Source: Dactylonectria macrodidyma
Taxonomy: Eukaryota > Ascomycota > Sordariomycetes > Hypocreales > Nectriaceae
Direction of reading: 5' to 3'
Length of the DNA stretch: 64,000 nt
Assembly: GCA_020744425.1 (NCBI GenBank)
Contig: JAGMUV010000011.1
Location: 1 to 64,000 of the forward strand
The position numbers were made by a program, and so were the translations under genes. Shown here one piece after another: positions 10,149 through 22,245 of this stretch. Numbering within the stretch: the stretch's first letter is position 1; each line of letters begins with the position of its first letter. The notes under the pieces were generated by a model. It had not been told where the DNA came from. It ran no database searches and saw only the letters and a program-made list of their open reading frames with translations.

Positions 10149-13100
10149 TCATGACACATAGGCAAAGTTGGAACCCCTCGCTGAAAGCCAAAACTCTCTA
10201 ACGACTTGGTTCGTTGCCCTAGCTCCCCGAAGACTAAGTTCATTTGTTAGTTTTCATGTATAACTGGCCATCCATGTCGAAAACATACCTGATAATCTTC
10301 TTGAGGAAGAGGGACTTTTCCTCCGCCGTGACCCTTGTACTCGGAAACGACGGGTGTGACAGGCCAGATTCGAGCCAGCTTTTTGACATAGGGTATCGAA
10401 CGACAAGCTTCTTAAGTGGCTCAGTAAGTTTGTCCAATTCACTTCGGGAGGCATTCCCGCCGATGTTTCTTGCTAGACTCTGGGAAAGCAATGGTCCTAG
10501 CATGTTCATGGCTTGCCCAATTGTCTCATCCAATTCTCTCGTGTCGCACTTAGCGCTCACAAACACAGACTAAACTTTGATCAGAGAAAGAGTACAGAAT
10601 GCATCATCGAAGATTTTGAGTCCTACCCAGAATTCTGCTGCACTTGCTTTTGGCAATGGTTCTTTGCCATCCAGTACTTGTAGGGTGAAGAGGAAGAAGA
10701 ATTCGGCAGCATCTTGTGGCTCTAGCTGCAAAAGGATGGTTGGGCACTTGGCCATCAGGCGACTGACGAACTCAATTCCATTCTGGGCAAGCTCCGGATC
10801 GGCATCTGGATCTATCAAGGCAATTAGTACCCGCCAGTCCAATTCAATCTAGTTTTGGTAGCTTTGATGGCAAGATTTCAAGCTTAAACGTACTGCTTAG
10901 TTGTTTGAGAAGGCCAACTACCCAAAGGAGCACGGTCGTGAGCATATCATGCTGACCTTGGAGGCCGTCGTGCTCTAAAGAACTGACAAAGGAACACCCG
11001 GTGCTCACCAAGAGTCCTACCCTCGGTGTGCTCAGTGTTTGATTAGTAAGATACTGGACGACTCCTTGGGACGGCAAAACAAAGGGGCCAGGGTCGGATT
11101 CAGAGAAACCGCTGCGAAGTACGCTGCAAATAATCTCAACGACTTCCCCACTTGAGTTGAAAGCCCTTTGCAGTTGGACAATGATGGAGATGATTGTTTC
11201 CTGCAGCTGGCCCAGCTGGGGATTGGAGGTTCGGCTTGCACGTTCGCCCTCCAAGTCGACCGATGATTCAGTTGGGGCTTGAAGGCCTCTACCTGTACTA
11301 GCCAAGCACCTGAGAGCCTTTAACGCCGTATGCGACGCAGGATGCTCGTCGGAGGCGGCATATGAGCAGCCAGACCCGTTAAAGCACGGAATCGGAGTGG
11401 CCGAGGCCCTTTGCGCCAGTTCTAGTGACCGCTGCACATCTGCTTGAATGAAGCTTAGAAGTCTAGCACACGCCGTGTATCTCTGGGTCGAGTCTGGGAT
11501 TGCTTGGATCACTGATGCGATACCACCGAGAATCTTTTCGCTGGCACCGCAGTCTAATTTCTGGCCAACAACAAGCTTCTGATATTCATCCAGAAACGCA
11601 CCTACCTCGGGATGGAGGTGGTTTCGGCAAGATGAACACAGTCTGAGGATAGACTTTGCAGCAGCAGCAGTCAGTGGATGCTCTCCCACGACGACGAAAA
11701 GCAGGTTGAGGGCGGGAGGCAGGTGAGCGAGGTTGCGCTCAAAGTACTCAGTGTAATGCTCTATGAGTGCCACACAGGTCTGTCGTACTCGGGGAGGAAT
11801 AGATTGCTCGCCAGGCCGGAGCGCAGAGAACAACGGTGAAGTGAAAACGGAACCCAGCGCTTCGTCGCAGCGAGGATCTTCACCGATGCAGTCGGCTAGT
11901 CCTCCAAGGCAAAATGCAGCAGCCTCAAGCTGCAGCCAGGATGAACTAGAGAGAGCTTTGAGCGACAAGTCCGCAAAAGTAATAATTAACTGCGGGCCTG
12001 CCAGAGAATATACGGACTGAAGGAGATCAACGACGTCTTTCCTGGCATCGTGAAATCCGATGCGCTCACTGGAGTCCCAAGAAGAAAAGTCATCCAGTGG
12101 TGGAAATACCACCTTTTGCCACGCGTTGGAGACAGCCTGAAGGACGTATGAGAGGGCTTGAGGAACCCAAGTAGCCGCCACGCTTTCATCCGAATACATG
12201 GCATCTGTCATAGTTTCGGCAAAGGTCGACCAAAACTCCAATGCAGGCACGAAGATCTTGTCCTCTGCTACAGGGTAGCCCTGAGCAGTAAGTAACCCGC
12301 AGAGGTTTGATAATAAACCTCGACTTCGATCGTCCTTGGCCTCCATGAGTTTCTCTACCCTGGCGTCACCGAATGATAGAAGAAGCTGGCCAAATTGGGT
12401 TGAATCGAATTCGAAGTCGCCTTGTGCCAAGGCTTGGTAGCGGTTCTGGAACCATGGGGTGCTGAAGAGCTCACTCAGGCTTTCGATATGAGACTCAGTG
12501 AGAAACATGGAACAATTAGACAATAAATCTACCATGAGCTCAACAGAGGCGTCGTATAGCTCATCAACGGTCAAAGAACCGATGACCGCCGTGACAAGAG
12601 GTTCTATTGGCTGTACAAGCCTAGTGTCTCGGGTTGATGCCCGTTGTGCAAACCAAACCCATGACTGCGGGTAATGATCAGTGATTGGAAAGTAACGAGA
12701 GAGATAAGAAAATCACTCACTTGAAGACACCTGATCGCGTCTTCGTGTGCGGCCTGGGATGTTGATTGAGGGTCCATGCCACGGGCCATGAGAGCGATTG
12801 CATCCGGCATATTCTCAAGAATAGCATCATAGAGGCCCATGCTTTGAACAGTTAGCACCTCATACTGTGTTTTTGTCTAAAGAGGGGTCACGAACTTATT
12901 TGCAGAATTGAGATCTAACTTGGGAATGTCTTCCAACACGTTACTTAAGACCCACAAGGCTGCCCGAACCTGAGCTGGGGTAAGACGATTGATGATTGTG
13001 AGCGAGTCGGGGGCTTCGTCCAAATTGTCTGTGCCGCAGGGTCGACCAGACAAGAGACACAGGCAGAGATGCGAGATGAATGGGCGCCAGAGCTGGTGGA

Positions 13101-13606
13101 AGTGAAGAAAGAAGGTCGCCAAGGCAGAAGAAAGCTTTCTGACAACGAGTTGAGTAGTACCCTGACATAATGAGTCCAAGTACCAGCCGATGAGACCAAT
13201 AAGAAGCTCATTTGCATCATCTTTAGAGAGAGAAGAACTGCGAGTGGAGGGCAGTTAGAAAAGACCCATCTTTCTAAAATGAACGTAGGTGGGTATACCT
13301 CTCATTATTGAGCTTGATAATGATGGTGAGGGCACCGAAAAACTTGACCTTGTCGTCCTGGCAACTTAGTAACTCCCGCGCCATGAGCCAGGCCTGCGGA
13401 GAGCTCTGGAGTTGAGATAGGGTTGTTTGTGTCCGTGAGATGACTTCTGGGTGGTTTCGCTGATAAAGGGACAGGATAAGCTTGAAACAAGTCAGTAGTG
13501 ATTCGCGTGAGGTTGCATCTGCGCAAGGCGTCCATTCAAGAAATCTGGGAGGGCAACTGACAGCTTCAACCTCCGGTATGGTTGTGGGGACTGTCGTTTC
13601 ATTCAT
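10149..13606 (-). CDS. Importin-13 / Kap122-like karyopherin
   Basis: This is a nuclear transport receptor of the importin-beta superfamily. It should ferry protein cargo through nuclear pores under Ran control, but the cargo cannot be told from sequence. Exons in transcription order are 13606-13299, 13237-12896, 12841-12721, 12664-10894, 10811-10627, 10569-10289 and 10233-10149, giving 1030 residues, the normal karyopherin length. The N-terminus (SPQAWLMARELL, VKFFGALTIIIKLN) resembles the importin-beta N-terminal domain. The rest is HEAT-like helical repeats, with DWVWFAQR-like and LLLHPEV-type segments typical of importin-13 relatives. The C-terminus (VVREFWLSARGSNFAYVS) depends on the last intron, 10288-10234, which has GTATGT, CTAAC and TTAG. 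Assignment to the Kap122/Pdr6-importin-13 branch, rather than Kap111/Mtr10, is by remembered similarity only. Confidence 0.86.
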
Positions 13607-15586
13607 TTTGGCGTTTGAGGCACTCGCACCGAGTCTCTGTCGTGATTAATGATGCCCGGCGTCTGGCGGCAGCGTGAGTGATCTCCAGCCGGAGAAGACA
13701 CCGCAACTTGAGAGGAAAAGGAAAGTGGGAAACTGAGGGATGATAAGTAAGGGGCTGTATGTCGTAGCAAGCAAGTGCCAAAGCATGGTATCTTTACATA
13801 CCTTGGTTTGGCTGTCAGGATCTTTGAACTAGTCTAGTTTGCGTTGCGCTGCTGCGGCATATGCCCAACCCTAGCGTAGCCGAGGATTTTATGTTTCTGC
13901 AATTTCGGAGTGCCCACAACGCCTTGAAGAGATCGAAAAGCACTTGGCGTAATAATGAGCGTGGTGGAAGTTTCTAGTCAAGCAGAACCCAGGTGACACT
14001 GGGGAGGTAGGGTGGGATGTGCGCCGCCGTGTGCGAGAGTTTCAAGGTGATATGACAGCCTGGTGGCTGCCCAAAAATCAGGAGAGGTTGTTATTGAGGG
14101 TCCCTGACGCGTGAAATAAGGTAGGATTTCGCCTTTTGTGTCCTGTAGGAAGAAAGACAGCCCGGTATGCAGTTGGATGGGTTGATAGGATGACGGTGAG
14201 GGATTGTGTGAGGGAGCTAGCTTGAGAGCAGAATGAAAGCTCACTCTTATTAGTGGGGTGTGGTTAGTGGGCTTCGCTGTCGCCGACTGTGACGACAGCA
14301 GCCTCGCCGGCTTCTCAACGGAACAAGAACATGTGGACGCAGGATTGGGAAGAATACATTTGAATAGGTTTGATTTGTTCTTCTTCTTCTTTTTTCCCCT
14401 CACCCCCTCCCCCCCTCCCCCTCATCCTCTCCTCGCTGTGACAAAGGTTCACGGTAGGCACGCAAGTACGCTGGTTTGCAAGGCGGACCACATGCCCGCG
14501 TTTGGAGGTGGTGGGATGATGCTCATGTACATGGTGCTTGAGTGTCGGTACTCGCGGCGAAGTTAACGCTACCTTGTCTTTGTGGACCACATTGCGCACT
14601 AGTCTAGTACCTAGAACAAGACAACAAAGTAGTGTGGGATCATGCCACCGTACTTCCCGTCCTCTCGTGTTCACTTCATTCGAAGGAGCATCCACTATCC
14701 GCCGCTGGCAAAGCTGGAAGGTGCCGTAGGGGCTTCTCATAATGGGCAGCTAACAATCGACTCCCACGGTTTGGGCAGGGCCCGATGGCTCGATAGCGCT
14801 GTTAATCAGTGAAGCGTCATCGGCAGTCTACTGGCTTGTTGGAGACCAGACAGTTCCCTAAGGTACCGTACGCGGGTGGAGGAGAGATCCATTGCTCGGC
14901 GTTGCGGCCATTCCAAAGATCCGCCGGCCAGTCTCGGCAGGGTCTCTTGTCACCACAACTTGCACCTTACCATGTCCGCGTGAGAGGTCTCGTGAGGTTT
15001 GATCTCAACAAGGCACAGCATCCCTCCCTTGCTTGATTCACCTTCCCAACCCGACCCCAGCCGTCTCAGAGCACCCCCTGTCACCACATCCTACCAGGTA
15101 TCAATAGACAGAGAGTTCTCTATTGCCTCAATCATTAAATCCTCCGAGCAGCTCATCTGCTCAGGTAAGTGCGCTCCTTCATCATGACTCTTGCACCAAT
15201 CTCCCCACTTTCTTGCCCGCCGGCGAAAGCTAGACTGCCTCAAGCTGGCATTCCCCCGCCCAACATCCTACGCAGCTATAGATTGCCCACCATATTCATC
15301 GCCACTCTCAACTCTCACCACTCCCATTTCGCTCCCATAAAAGGGAAACTTGTTGTTCATCACTTTCAAGTCGGCCATCTGCTTTCCGGCTCCGTAAAAA
15401 GACCCAGATCTAACCTTCCTCCCAGGACACAGCGGAGACAGCAGACACACCCCCACCCCCCACCTCACACTCTTCCAGGAGCACTCAAATCACGGCCTCT
15501 CCGCAAGATCTAGCCGGTCACACTTGCTCTGAAGTCGGCATCATAGGTTCCGTGTCGGTGTGTGAGCTGCGTTTGTTTGGAACCCC
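13607..15586. other. 2-kb intergenic region
   Basis: Open frames up to 141 codons occur on both strands, but they are compositionally biased (Lys/Glu or Ser/Pro runs) and overlap one another, as expected of non-coding sequence. There is a pyrimidine run near 14380-14430. The right half is CT-rich leader-like sequence before aminopeptidase P. The region includes the promoters of the divergent karyopherin and AMPP genes. Confidence 0.6.
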
Positions 15587-17809
15587 ATGCTCCTCCAGAC
15601 TACGGCAAGACTCCTTCGTCTAGCAACACCAAGGCCACAACTCGCGACATTTGCGCCATCCACCGGTCGTCTTCTCTCATCCGCAACCATGGAGAGGGTT
15701 GACACCACTTCCAGGCTCTCTCACCTGAGAAGCTTGATGAAGGACCGTAACGTCCAGGTCTATGGTGAGCCGCGACGAAAACGAGCGCCCTACCCCCCAC
15801 CCCCCGGCCGACAACCTCCCGCAGATTCTGTCACATTACTGACGATATATTATCCCTGTTACAGTAATTCCCTCCGAGGATAGTCACTCTTCTGAGTACA
15901 TCGCAGATTGTGACGGTAGGCGCGAGTTCATCTCCGGTTTCACGGGCTCAGCTGGATGTGCTGTTGTCACTTTGCAGTCTGCCGCTCTGGCAACGGACGG
16001 TCGGTACTTCAACCAAGCCGCATCTCAGCTCGACAACAACTGGACTTTGCTTAAACAGGGCCTCCAAGATGTTCCTACCTGGCAGGAATGGTCTGCCGAA
16101 CAGTCTGCTGGGGGTAAGAATGTTGCCGTCGACTCATCACTCATCTCAGGCTCCACGGCGAAGAACCTAGCCGACAAGATCCACAAGAGTGGTGGCGCAG
16201 AATTAATACCAATTGAAGAGAATCTGATCGACTTGGTCTGGGGGGCAGAGCGGCCGGCTCGACCTCGCGAACCCGTCTCTGTCCAACCCGACACGTTTGC
16301 TGGTGAATCGGTAAAGAACAAGCTCACGAAGCTTCGCCAGGAGCTCGAAAAGAAGCACTCCCCTGGCTTTGTTGTCTCTATGCTTGATGAGATTGCTTGG
16401 CTCTTCAACCTCCGAGGAAACGATATCCCATACAACCCGGTCTTCTTCTCTTATGCTATCGTCACCCCTACTTCTGCCACGCTCTACATCGACGACTCAA
16501 AGCTAAACGAGGATGGCCGCTCTCATCTGGCCTCCAACAATGTCAATATCAAGCCTTATGATGCCATTTTAAACGATGCAAGGGAGTTGCAAGCGACTGT
16601 TACCGAGCAGGGCAGGTCTGAGGGTGGCACTCCACCCGGAAGCTTTCTCATCTCTACTAAGGGCTCATGGGCCCTCAAGACCGCTCTGGGAGGGGATTCG
16701 ATGGTTGATGAAGTGAGGAGCCCTATCGGTGATGCCAAAGCCATCAAGACCGAGGCCGAAATCGCAGGAATGCGATCCTGCCACGTGAGGGATGGCGCTG
16801 CCCTGATACAGTACTTTGCTTGGCTTGAGGATCAACTCCTAGTTAAGAAGAACAGGCTGGACGAGGTGGAAGCTGCTGATGAGCTTGAGAAACTCCGTTC
16901 AGGGAAGACTGACTTTGTTGGCCTATCCTTCCCTACCATTTCCTCTACAGGTGCGAAGTAGGTTGCCCGCCATCCAAAAACTGCAGATGTGCCATGCGGC
17001 CCCTAGCGGAGCCATCAAACAGAAGGCCTTTTTTGTTTAAGAAGAATACTAATACACGGTCTATGCAGTGCAGCTATCATCCATTACGGTCCAGAAAGGG
17101 GCAATTGCGCAACTATTGATCCTGAGGCGATATACTTGTGCGACTCTGGTGCCCAATACCGTGATGGAACTACGGATACCACACGAACGCTGCACTTTGG
17201 AACTCCCACTGAGGTGGAGAGGGAGGCCTACACCCTTGTTCTGAAGGGACATATTGGCCTGGACTTGGCTGTCTTCCCCAAGGGAACGACCGGGTTCGCA
17301 CTTGACTGCTTGGCTCGACAACACCTCTGGGTAAGCAAATCGAGAATCCGCCTGGGAACAAGATCGCTAAATGAAGGGGCTAGAAAAATGGACTTGATTA
17401 TAGGCACGGTACCGGGCACGGCGTCGGGTCCTTTTTGAACGTTCATGAGGGCCCTATTGGCATTGGGACTCGTGTGCAATTCGCTGAGGTTGCACTCGCC
17501 CCAGGAAATGTGATATCTAATGAGCCTGGCTTTTACGAAGATGGAAAATTTGGCATCCGAATCGAAAATGTCATTATCGTCAAGGAGGTCAAAACAAAAC
17601 ATGCCTTTGGGGATAAACCATTCCTTGGGTTTGAACACGTCACCATGGTCCCTTACTGCCGCAATCTCATCGATGTGAACCTACTCACAGAGTCTGAGAA
17701 GGCGTGGCTGAACGCTTATCATGTCGAAGTATTGGAGAAAACCAAAGGCTATTTTGAGGACGACGAGGCGACGATGGCTTGGCTCAGGCGAGAGACCCAG
17801 CCTTATTGA
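15587..17809 (+). CDS. AMPP: Xaa-Pro aminopeptidase P (M24B)
   Basis: This metallopeptidase removes the N-terminal residue from peptides whose second residue is proline. Exons 15587-15764, 15865-16957, 17069-17330 and 17384-17809 give 652 residues. The dinuclear metal ligands are all visible: Asp449 (CDSG), Asp460 (TTDTTRT), His523 (HGTGHGVG), Glu558 (SNEPGF) and Glu572 (IRIENV). The two creatinase N-domains precede them ([26 protein letters not shown]). The first 34 residues ([14 protein letters not shown]...) look like a mitochondrial presequence. Met35 sits in a much better initiation context (CAACCATGG) than Met1 (ACCCCATGC), so a cytosolic form starting at 15689 is plausible. The donor at 16958 (GTAGGT) was preferred over GTGCGA seven bases upstream because it preserves the conserved STGANAAIIHY. 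Confidence 0.96.
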
Positions 17810-18696
17810 GTGATGAAGCAGGGATTTTGGGGCGACGCTAATGGATTGGAGATACTATGAGATGTACATGTCAGACAAGGCTTGCTCACATATCAATAAA
17901 AACCTAGCAGTCCCCAAGTATAGTTATGCCATCATCTGACGGCGCCCTCCAAAGACAGCAGGATTTCGAACAAAATGGTGGAGTTGAGCTTCTAAAACAG
18001 AATTGCAAGTCCAACGCGATAAGCAAGCTATTCCCCAAAAAGGACCACATCTGGGCTCGCACTTGATTTTCACTTGAGGGATGGCCAAATATCCAACTAG
18101 AGTTTGGGTTGAGCAGTAGCTGGGCCGTCGGTCCCACCCCTCAATGAGATGAGAATGAAGAGTCGCTACAGGAGAGTGACTCAGGGCAGCTATACCCCAG
18201 CCACTGTGTATGAGACCTTGTGGACAACGTAGTCGGAAGTCAATCGAGCCAGCCAAGTATCACAACTACCCTATCGTCTTCATCGACCAGGACCAAGTCA
18301 ATGTTTTATGCACGTTGTGTCGGCTTCAGTACTGACAAATCTATCGCTGATTCTGCAAAGACATTGTTGAGATGCCACAGTTAGGGGGATGGAAACGTGC
18401 CACCAAGCCACCGTGCATTGTAGGAGCTGCCAAAAGACCATTGAAACCACACTCAAGTTCACTAGTCTTGCATAATTTCATTAGCACCTCAGTTAATGGT
18501 GTTCCCCGTGGCCCTCAATATCTACCCCAAAGACCGAAGCTAGTCACAGTCCACTCAACCCCAGATCTCTATTGCAGGCAGTAGGGGGCTTTCACTGGAA
18601 AACCTGTCAATCTGCGTTGACAACTCTTATGGACGCTGGAGGGCCTAATACAGCGTCCCGTACGTACAAATAGAGACCGGAAAATGCAAGTGAGCC
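17810..18696. other. Spacer between convergent AMPP and FUN14 genes
   Basis: The sequence is 887 bp of 3' flank for two converging genes, with no supported frame. The longest frames (about 110 codons) have no recognisable motif. Confidence 0.6.
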
Positions 18697-19275
18697 TTAT
18701 AGATGGACAAATGCAGCCAAGAGGAATGTCACAAGAAATGACATAGTAAACCATGGTCTCCCCTTACTCCTTTCCCAGAGAGCATTTCCGTCCAAGAGCT
18801 TTCCGATACCCAACATGCGGGATGCGTCGTACCCATAACGCGAAGCAATCTACACTGTGTTAGAGACATGGCGCAATCGTGTGTACACCGGTATCTCACA
18901 TAGAGAGAAATAGCAAAAAGTCCACTCAGAAGGGCGACGGTACGAGAAAACAGAGCTAGAACCAGACCAGTCCCGAATCCTGCCAAGGCAAAAGCAAGGT
19001 CAGTGAGCAATCCGGGAAGAAGCAAGTGAGAGCGGCGGGGGGGGGGGGCGCTATGACGGACCGAGGACACTGCCGCTAGATAGCTGGCTGACAAGTTCAG
19101 GGGAAAGATCCAAGGGAGGTGTTCGGCGCTGTCGAGAAGGGGGTGATGCAGCTGATGGGTGAGCATCACAGCGAATTGCCCTCCGATTGACAAGGAGGCT
19201 ACCAGCGCCTGCAGAAGGGCCAATGCCGGCGGCAAGGGCTCGAAAGGCCACGCGGGAACCGAATATGCGGTTCAT
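18697..19275 (-). CDS. FUN14 domain protein
   Basis: Small mitochondrial outer-membrane proteins of the FUN14 family include mammalian FUNDC1, a mitophagy receptor. The fungal members are little studied. Exons 19275-19062, 18979-18900 and 18849-18697 give 148 residues, typical of the family. The FUN14 core starts at QLSSGSVLGFGTGLVLALFSRT and continues through a second hydrophobic segment. It ends in the conserved basic and aromatic tail (GRPWFTMSFLVTFLL, then AAFVHL). Three membrane segments are likely. The N-terminal part is Ala/Ser/Pro-rich and could direct the protein to mitochondria. The acceptor at 18850 is fixed by an in-frame TAG just upstream. Intron 1 has a weak donor (GTCCGT) followed by a long C run on the coding strand. 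Confidence 0.9.
19037..19048. repeat. Homopolymer G12 (C12 in FUN14 intron 1)
   Basis: Twelve uninterrupted G residues on the + strand lie within intron 1 of the FUN14 gene, close to its 5' splice site. Such runs are length-variable and prone to sequencing error. Confidence 0.85.
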
Positions 19276-20030
19276 TACAATTGATCGTCGTCTCAGGTGC
19301 CCGACCGGCTCGACTGATCGTTTAGGGGTTTGGTGATTTATTGTTGAACGAGCAAGAAGTGGAAGCTCAATTAGTGCAGGGGAGGGGTTGCGCGCAGGTA
19401 GGTTTGCGTCCTCGGTCTACCTACGTAGCTACCTACCTATTACGTCAGGGTCCGCAAAAGCGTCGAAATAGGTCAGCCGACGCCAACCTCACGTTCAATG
19501 AACTAGTGTGGTATTGATGGTTCATGCCTGAGATGCTTTTAGCAATTGCCTTGGCACTTGGAGGTAGACAAGAGTGGGAGTTCCCCGACACGTCAAGCCA
19601 AGTCATTACAGTAAACGTATCATCAATCGGCACCAAGGTCACAATTGGCTCCATGGCACCTCATGTCTTAGTCCCGAGGAAGTTCGCCGTCCCATCAAGG
19701 ACACCATCGCATCGAGAACACCAGTAGTGTGTGCTTGGGACTCAGTTCTTAAATCGATTGCTTTGTATTATAAGTCGCGCTTGTACTCATAGATGGAGTA
19801 AGACTACTTAAAAAGAACCTACTGGTGTAGGTAAGTATGAGAGGTAGCTGATAGATGATGCGGCTCCGAAGTACCCCCAATGAACCCACAATAAGCCGCA
19901 CCCAGGTATATGGCCTTAACGACGCCTAACGCCAATCAAAATCCCCGTCGAAATACATGGCGAATTGCCAATCAAAGTGCCACGAGATGTCCTACCGTTT
20001 CCTTTTATCCTCACTTTAGACATGCCGTCG
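19276..20030. other. Spacer between FUN14 and CENP-A genes
   Basis: No supported gene. The region holds the FUN14 promoter and the CENP-A 3' flank, plus a clear patch of the TAGGTACC-like motif at about 19391-19443. Confidence 0.6.
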
Positions 20031-20552
20031 TCAACCAAGTCCACCCCAAACGCCGCGTATCCGCCTCGCTAGCTGGATGTCCTTTTGCATGATGGTAACC
20101 CTCTTGGCATGTATGGCACAGAGGTTGGTATCCTCGAAGAGATGAACCATGAAGGCTTCAGCGGCCTCTTGCAACGCCTGGATAGCCTGGCTCTGCCACC
20201 GCATCCCTTCTCCCCTTGGCCGCACTGTCAAAGCGATTTCTCGGACCTATCGAAAGTGTTAGCCCGCCGTTGGTTTGGGTATACGGAGTAACAAGGTTGG
20301 TGTAACTAACAAGTCGCGCGAAAGGGAGCTTCAGCATTAATAGTTTGGTGTGGCCTTGGTAGTGGCGGATCTCTCGAAGGGCGACCGTGCCAGGTCTGTA
20401 TCGTCGCTTTGCGCGCACGGGGACAGGGTCACCAGCTATGCACAGTTGTCAGTCTCAGTCTCTGTCGCAAGCGTCGAGAGTTAGTGAAGGATGCGCATAC
20501 CTTGAATGTTGCTGGCGCGTGACTTGCGAGTCGCGCCGGATTGACGAGCCAT
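20031..20552 (-). CDS. CSE4: Centromeric histone H3 variant CENP-A (CenH3)
   Basis: This variant replaces H3 in centromeric nucleosomes and specifies kinetochore assembly. Exons 20552-20501, 20435-20311 and 20246-20031 give 130 residues. The histone fold is plain ([56 protein letters not shown], then [11 protein letters not shown]). It departs from canonical H3 exactly where CENP-A does. Loop 1 ([14 protein letters not shown], about residues 64-77) is three residues longer than in H3 and carries the WQ pair. TIMQKD replaces TIMPKD, and the end is GVWGGLG instead of GERA. The N-terminal tail is only about 28 residues and lacks most H3 modification sites. The gene is divergent from the derlin gene across about 800 bp. 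Confidence 0.95.
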
Positions 20553-21353
20553 GGTGGAATCTCAAGAGAGGTTGTGTGAAAGAGACAAGAGGCCGAAAAG
20601 TCTCTGCTTGAGTTTTGGAATCGGTCACAAGAGGCAAAAGAGGTAAAAGATAGGTAACGAAGGCGTTGATGAAAGGCTGGTGAAAGGCTAGAGACAGGCG
20701 TAAGTGGGTAAGATCAGTTTCAGAAGGGACGCGCTTTCACCCCCAGCCCCGCGAATTTCGCGTAGATTGATTCAAGCCACCACATGCACTTCCTGACAGG
20801 GGGCTCCCAGCCACAGTTTACTTCACACCACTAAGGCACCCTGGTTCCCCTACCTGGGTACCTACCTAAGCCTGGGTGAGGTACCTGTCTTAGGTAAGGC
20901 AAGTACCAAATTGCCCATTCTCTCCGTGGAATTGAGTGCAGGTGCCAACCAGCGGGGTTGCTCGTGTCCAAGCTAGTTGTCGGCTTTGGGTTCCAGGGAG
21001 AGAGTGGAGGCACTGTGGCACGTAATCGCAGGCGTCGCCAAACAATCGACGTCAGCGACTCAGCGACGTCTGGTGGAAAGGCCACATCGCAGCCGCACTA
21101 GGGTTCGTACCTTACCTGGATAAGTCATCTGGACAATCATTGTCCCCGATTTGCTTGCAGCTTGCGTCCATTCATATCCCAACCTACTCGGGTACCTACC
21201 CCATTGATCCTAACGTTTCACACCTCGCCTTATATTCCTATCTAGCGTTAACGCATCATCTGGTCTTCCCTCCCTACTCGGCGTTGCATTCGAGAATTCC
21301 CAGACGGCCCTCGAAGCCCGCGAATAGAGCCTGTCCGTTTTGTATCGCTCACG
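20553..21353. promoter_or_regulatory. Divergent promoter CENP-A / derlin
   Basis: The 801 bp between the start codons carries promoters for both genes. It contains a dense block of TAGGTACC-like words (about 20841-20908) and another near 21190. The sequence from 21230 is CT-rich and leader-like for the derlin gene. Confidence 0.55.
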
Positions 21354-22245
21354 ATGGATCAAGTCATGGATGGAGGTCGTCTGCCGCTCGAAACCTGGTT
21401 CTGGGAAATGCCCACATGCACGCGATGGTGGACTACGGCAACTGTCCTGACGAGCGCTTTGGTCCAATGCCAGATAGTAACGCCCTTTCAACTATTCTAC
21501 AGCTTCCGCGCCGTCTTCGTGAAATCACAGGTCTGTCTTTCTCCTCGCCCTACCCTTACTCGCTCAATCTCCCTCTTTCTCTCTTACCCTCCCACCTCTG
21601 ACGCATTGGAGATGGGGACCGAGGCACCCGCATTCTGCCATTAGTCTTCACTTTCTTTGACACCAGACTGACTGTCTTTATTTGCAGTATTGGCGACTCT
21701 TAACCACTTTCCTCTACTTCGGGCCCTTCTCTCTCGACCTCCTTTTCCATGTCTATTTCCTCCAGCGCTATGCGCGACTTCTCGAAGAGTCCTCCGGTCG
21801 ATCGCCGGCGCATTTCTCCTGGCTCCTCCTATACGCCATGGCCAGCTTGATCGCGCTGTCGCCCCTCGTATCCATGCCCTTCCTCGGGCACCCGCTCTCG
21901 TCGACGCTCGTCTACATTTGGTCTCGGCGGAACCCCGATACACGGCTCAGCTTCCTCGGCCTGCTTGTGTTCACCGCCCCTTACCTACCATGGGTTCTAA
22001 TGGGTTTCAGCCTTGTCTTGCACGGAACCGTCCCCAAGGACGAAATGATGGGTGTTGTCATTGGGCACGTCTGGTACTTCTTTACTGACGTATACCCGCC
22101 GCTGCATCACGGCTCCCGACCTCTAGACCCCCCAGAGTGGTGGAGGCGCCTATTCGAGGCGCGTGCGCAAGATAATTCTACTGATGGCATCAATAATGAT
22201 ATTATCGTCGCCGGGGCGAGAGAAGTCGCGCCCCATGATCTATAA
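21354..22245 (+). CDS. DER1: Derlin (Der1-like ER-associated degradation protein)
   Basis: Derlins are rhomboid-like pseudoproteases of the ER membrane that help move misfolded proteins to the cytosol for degradation. Exons 21354-21530 and 21688-22245 give 244 residues. The family signature is strong: LPLETWFWEMPTCTRWWTTA, then VTPFQLFYSFRAVFVKSQYWRLLT with the conserved WR pair. FFGP-like FGPFSLDLLFHVYFLQRY and the C-terminal GHVWYFFTDVYP segment follow. There are several hydrophobic membrane spans and no rhomboid Ser/His catalytic pair, as expected. The cytosolic tail is short and has no obvious SHP box. One intron of 157 nt. Confidence 0.95.

Noticed and set aside
12842..12895. Alternative acceptor in the karyopherin gene giving a 31-nt or shorter intron
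   Set aside because: It is too short for a fungal intron. The acceptor after GCTAACTGTTCAAAG keeps the frame and gives a 54-nt intron.
15910..15995. A possible intron in AMPP with GTAGGC donor
   Set aside because: The sequence reads through as the conserved [16 protein letters not shown], so no intron is needed.
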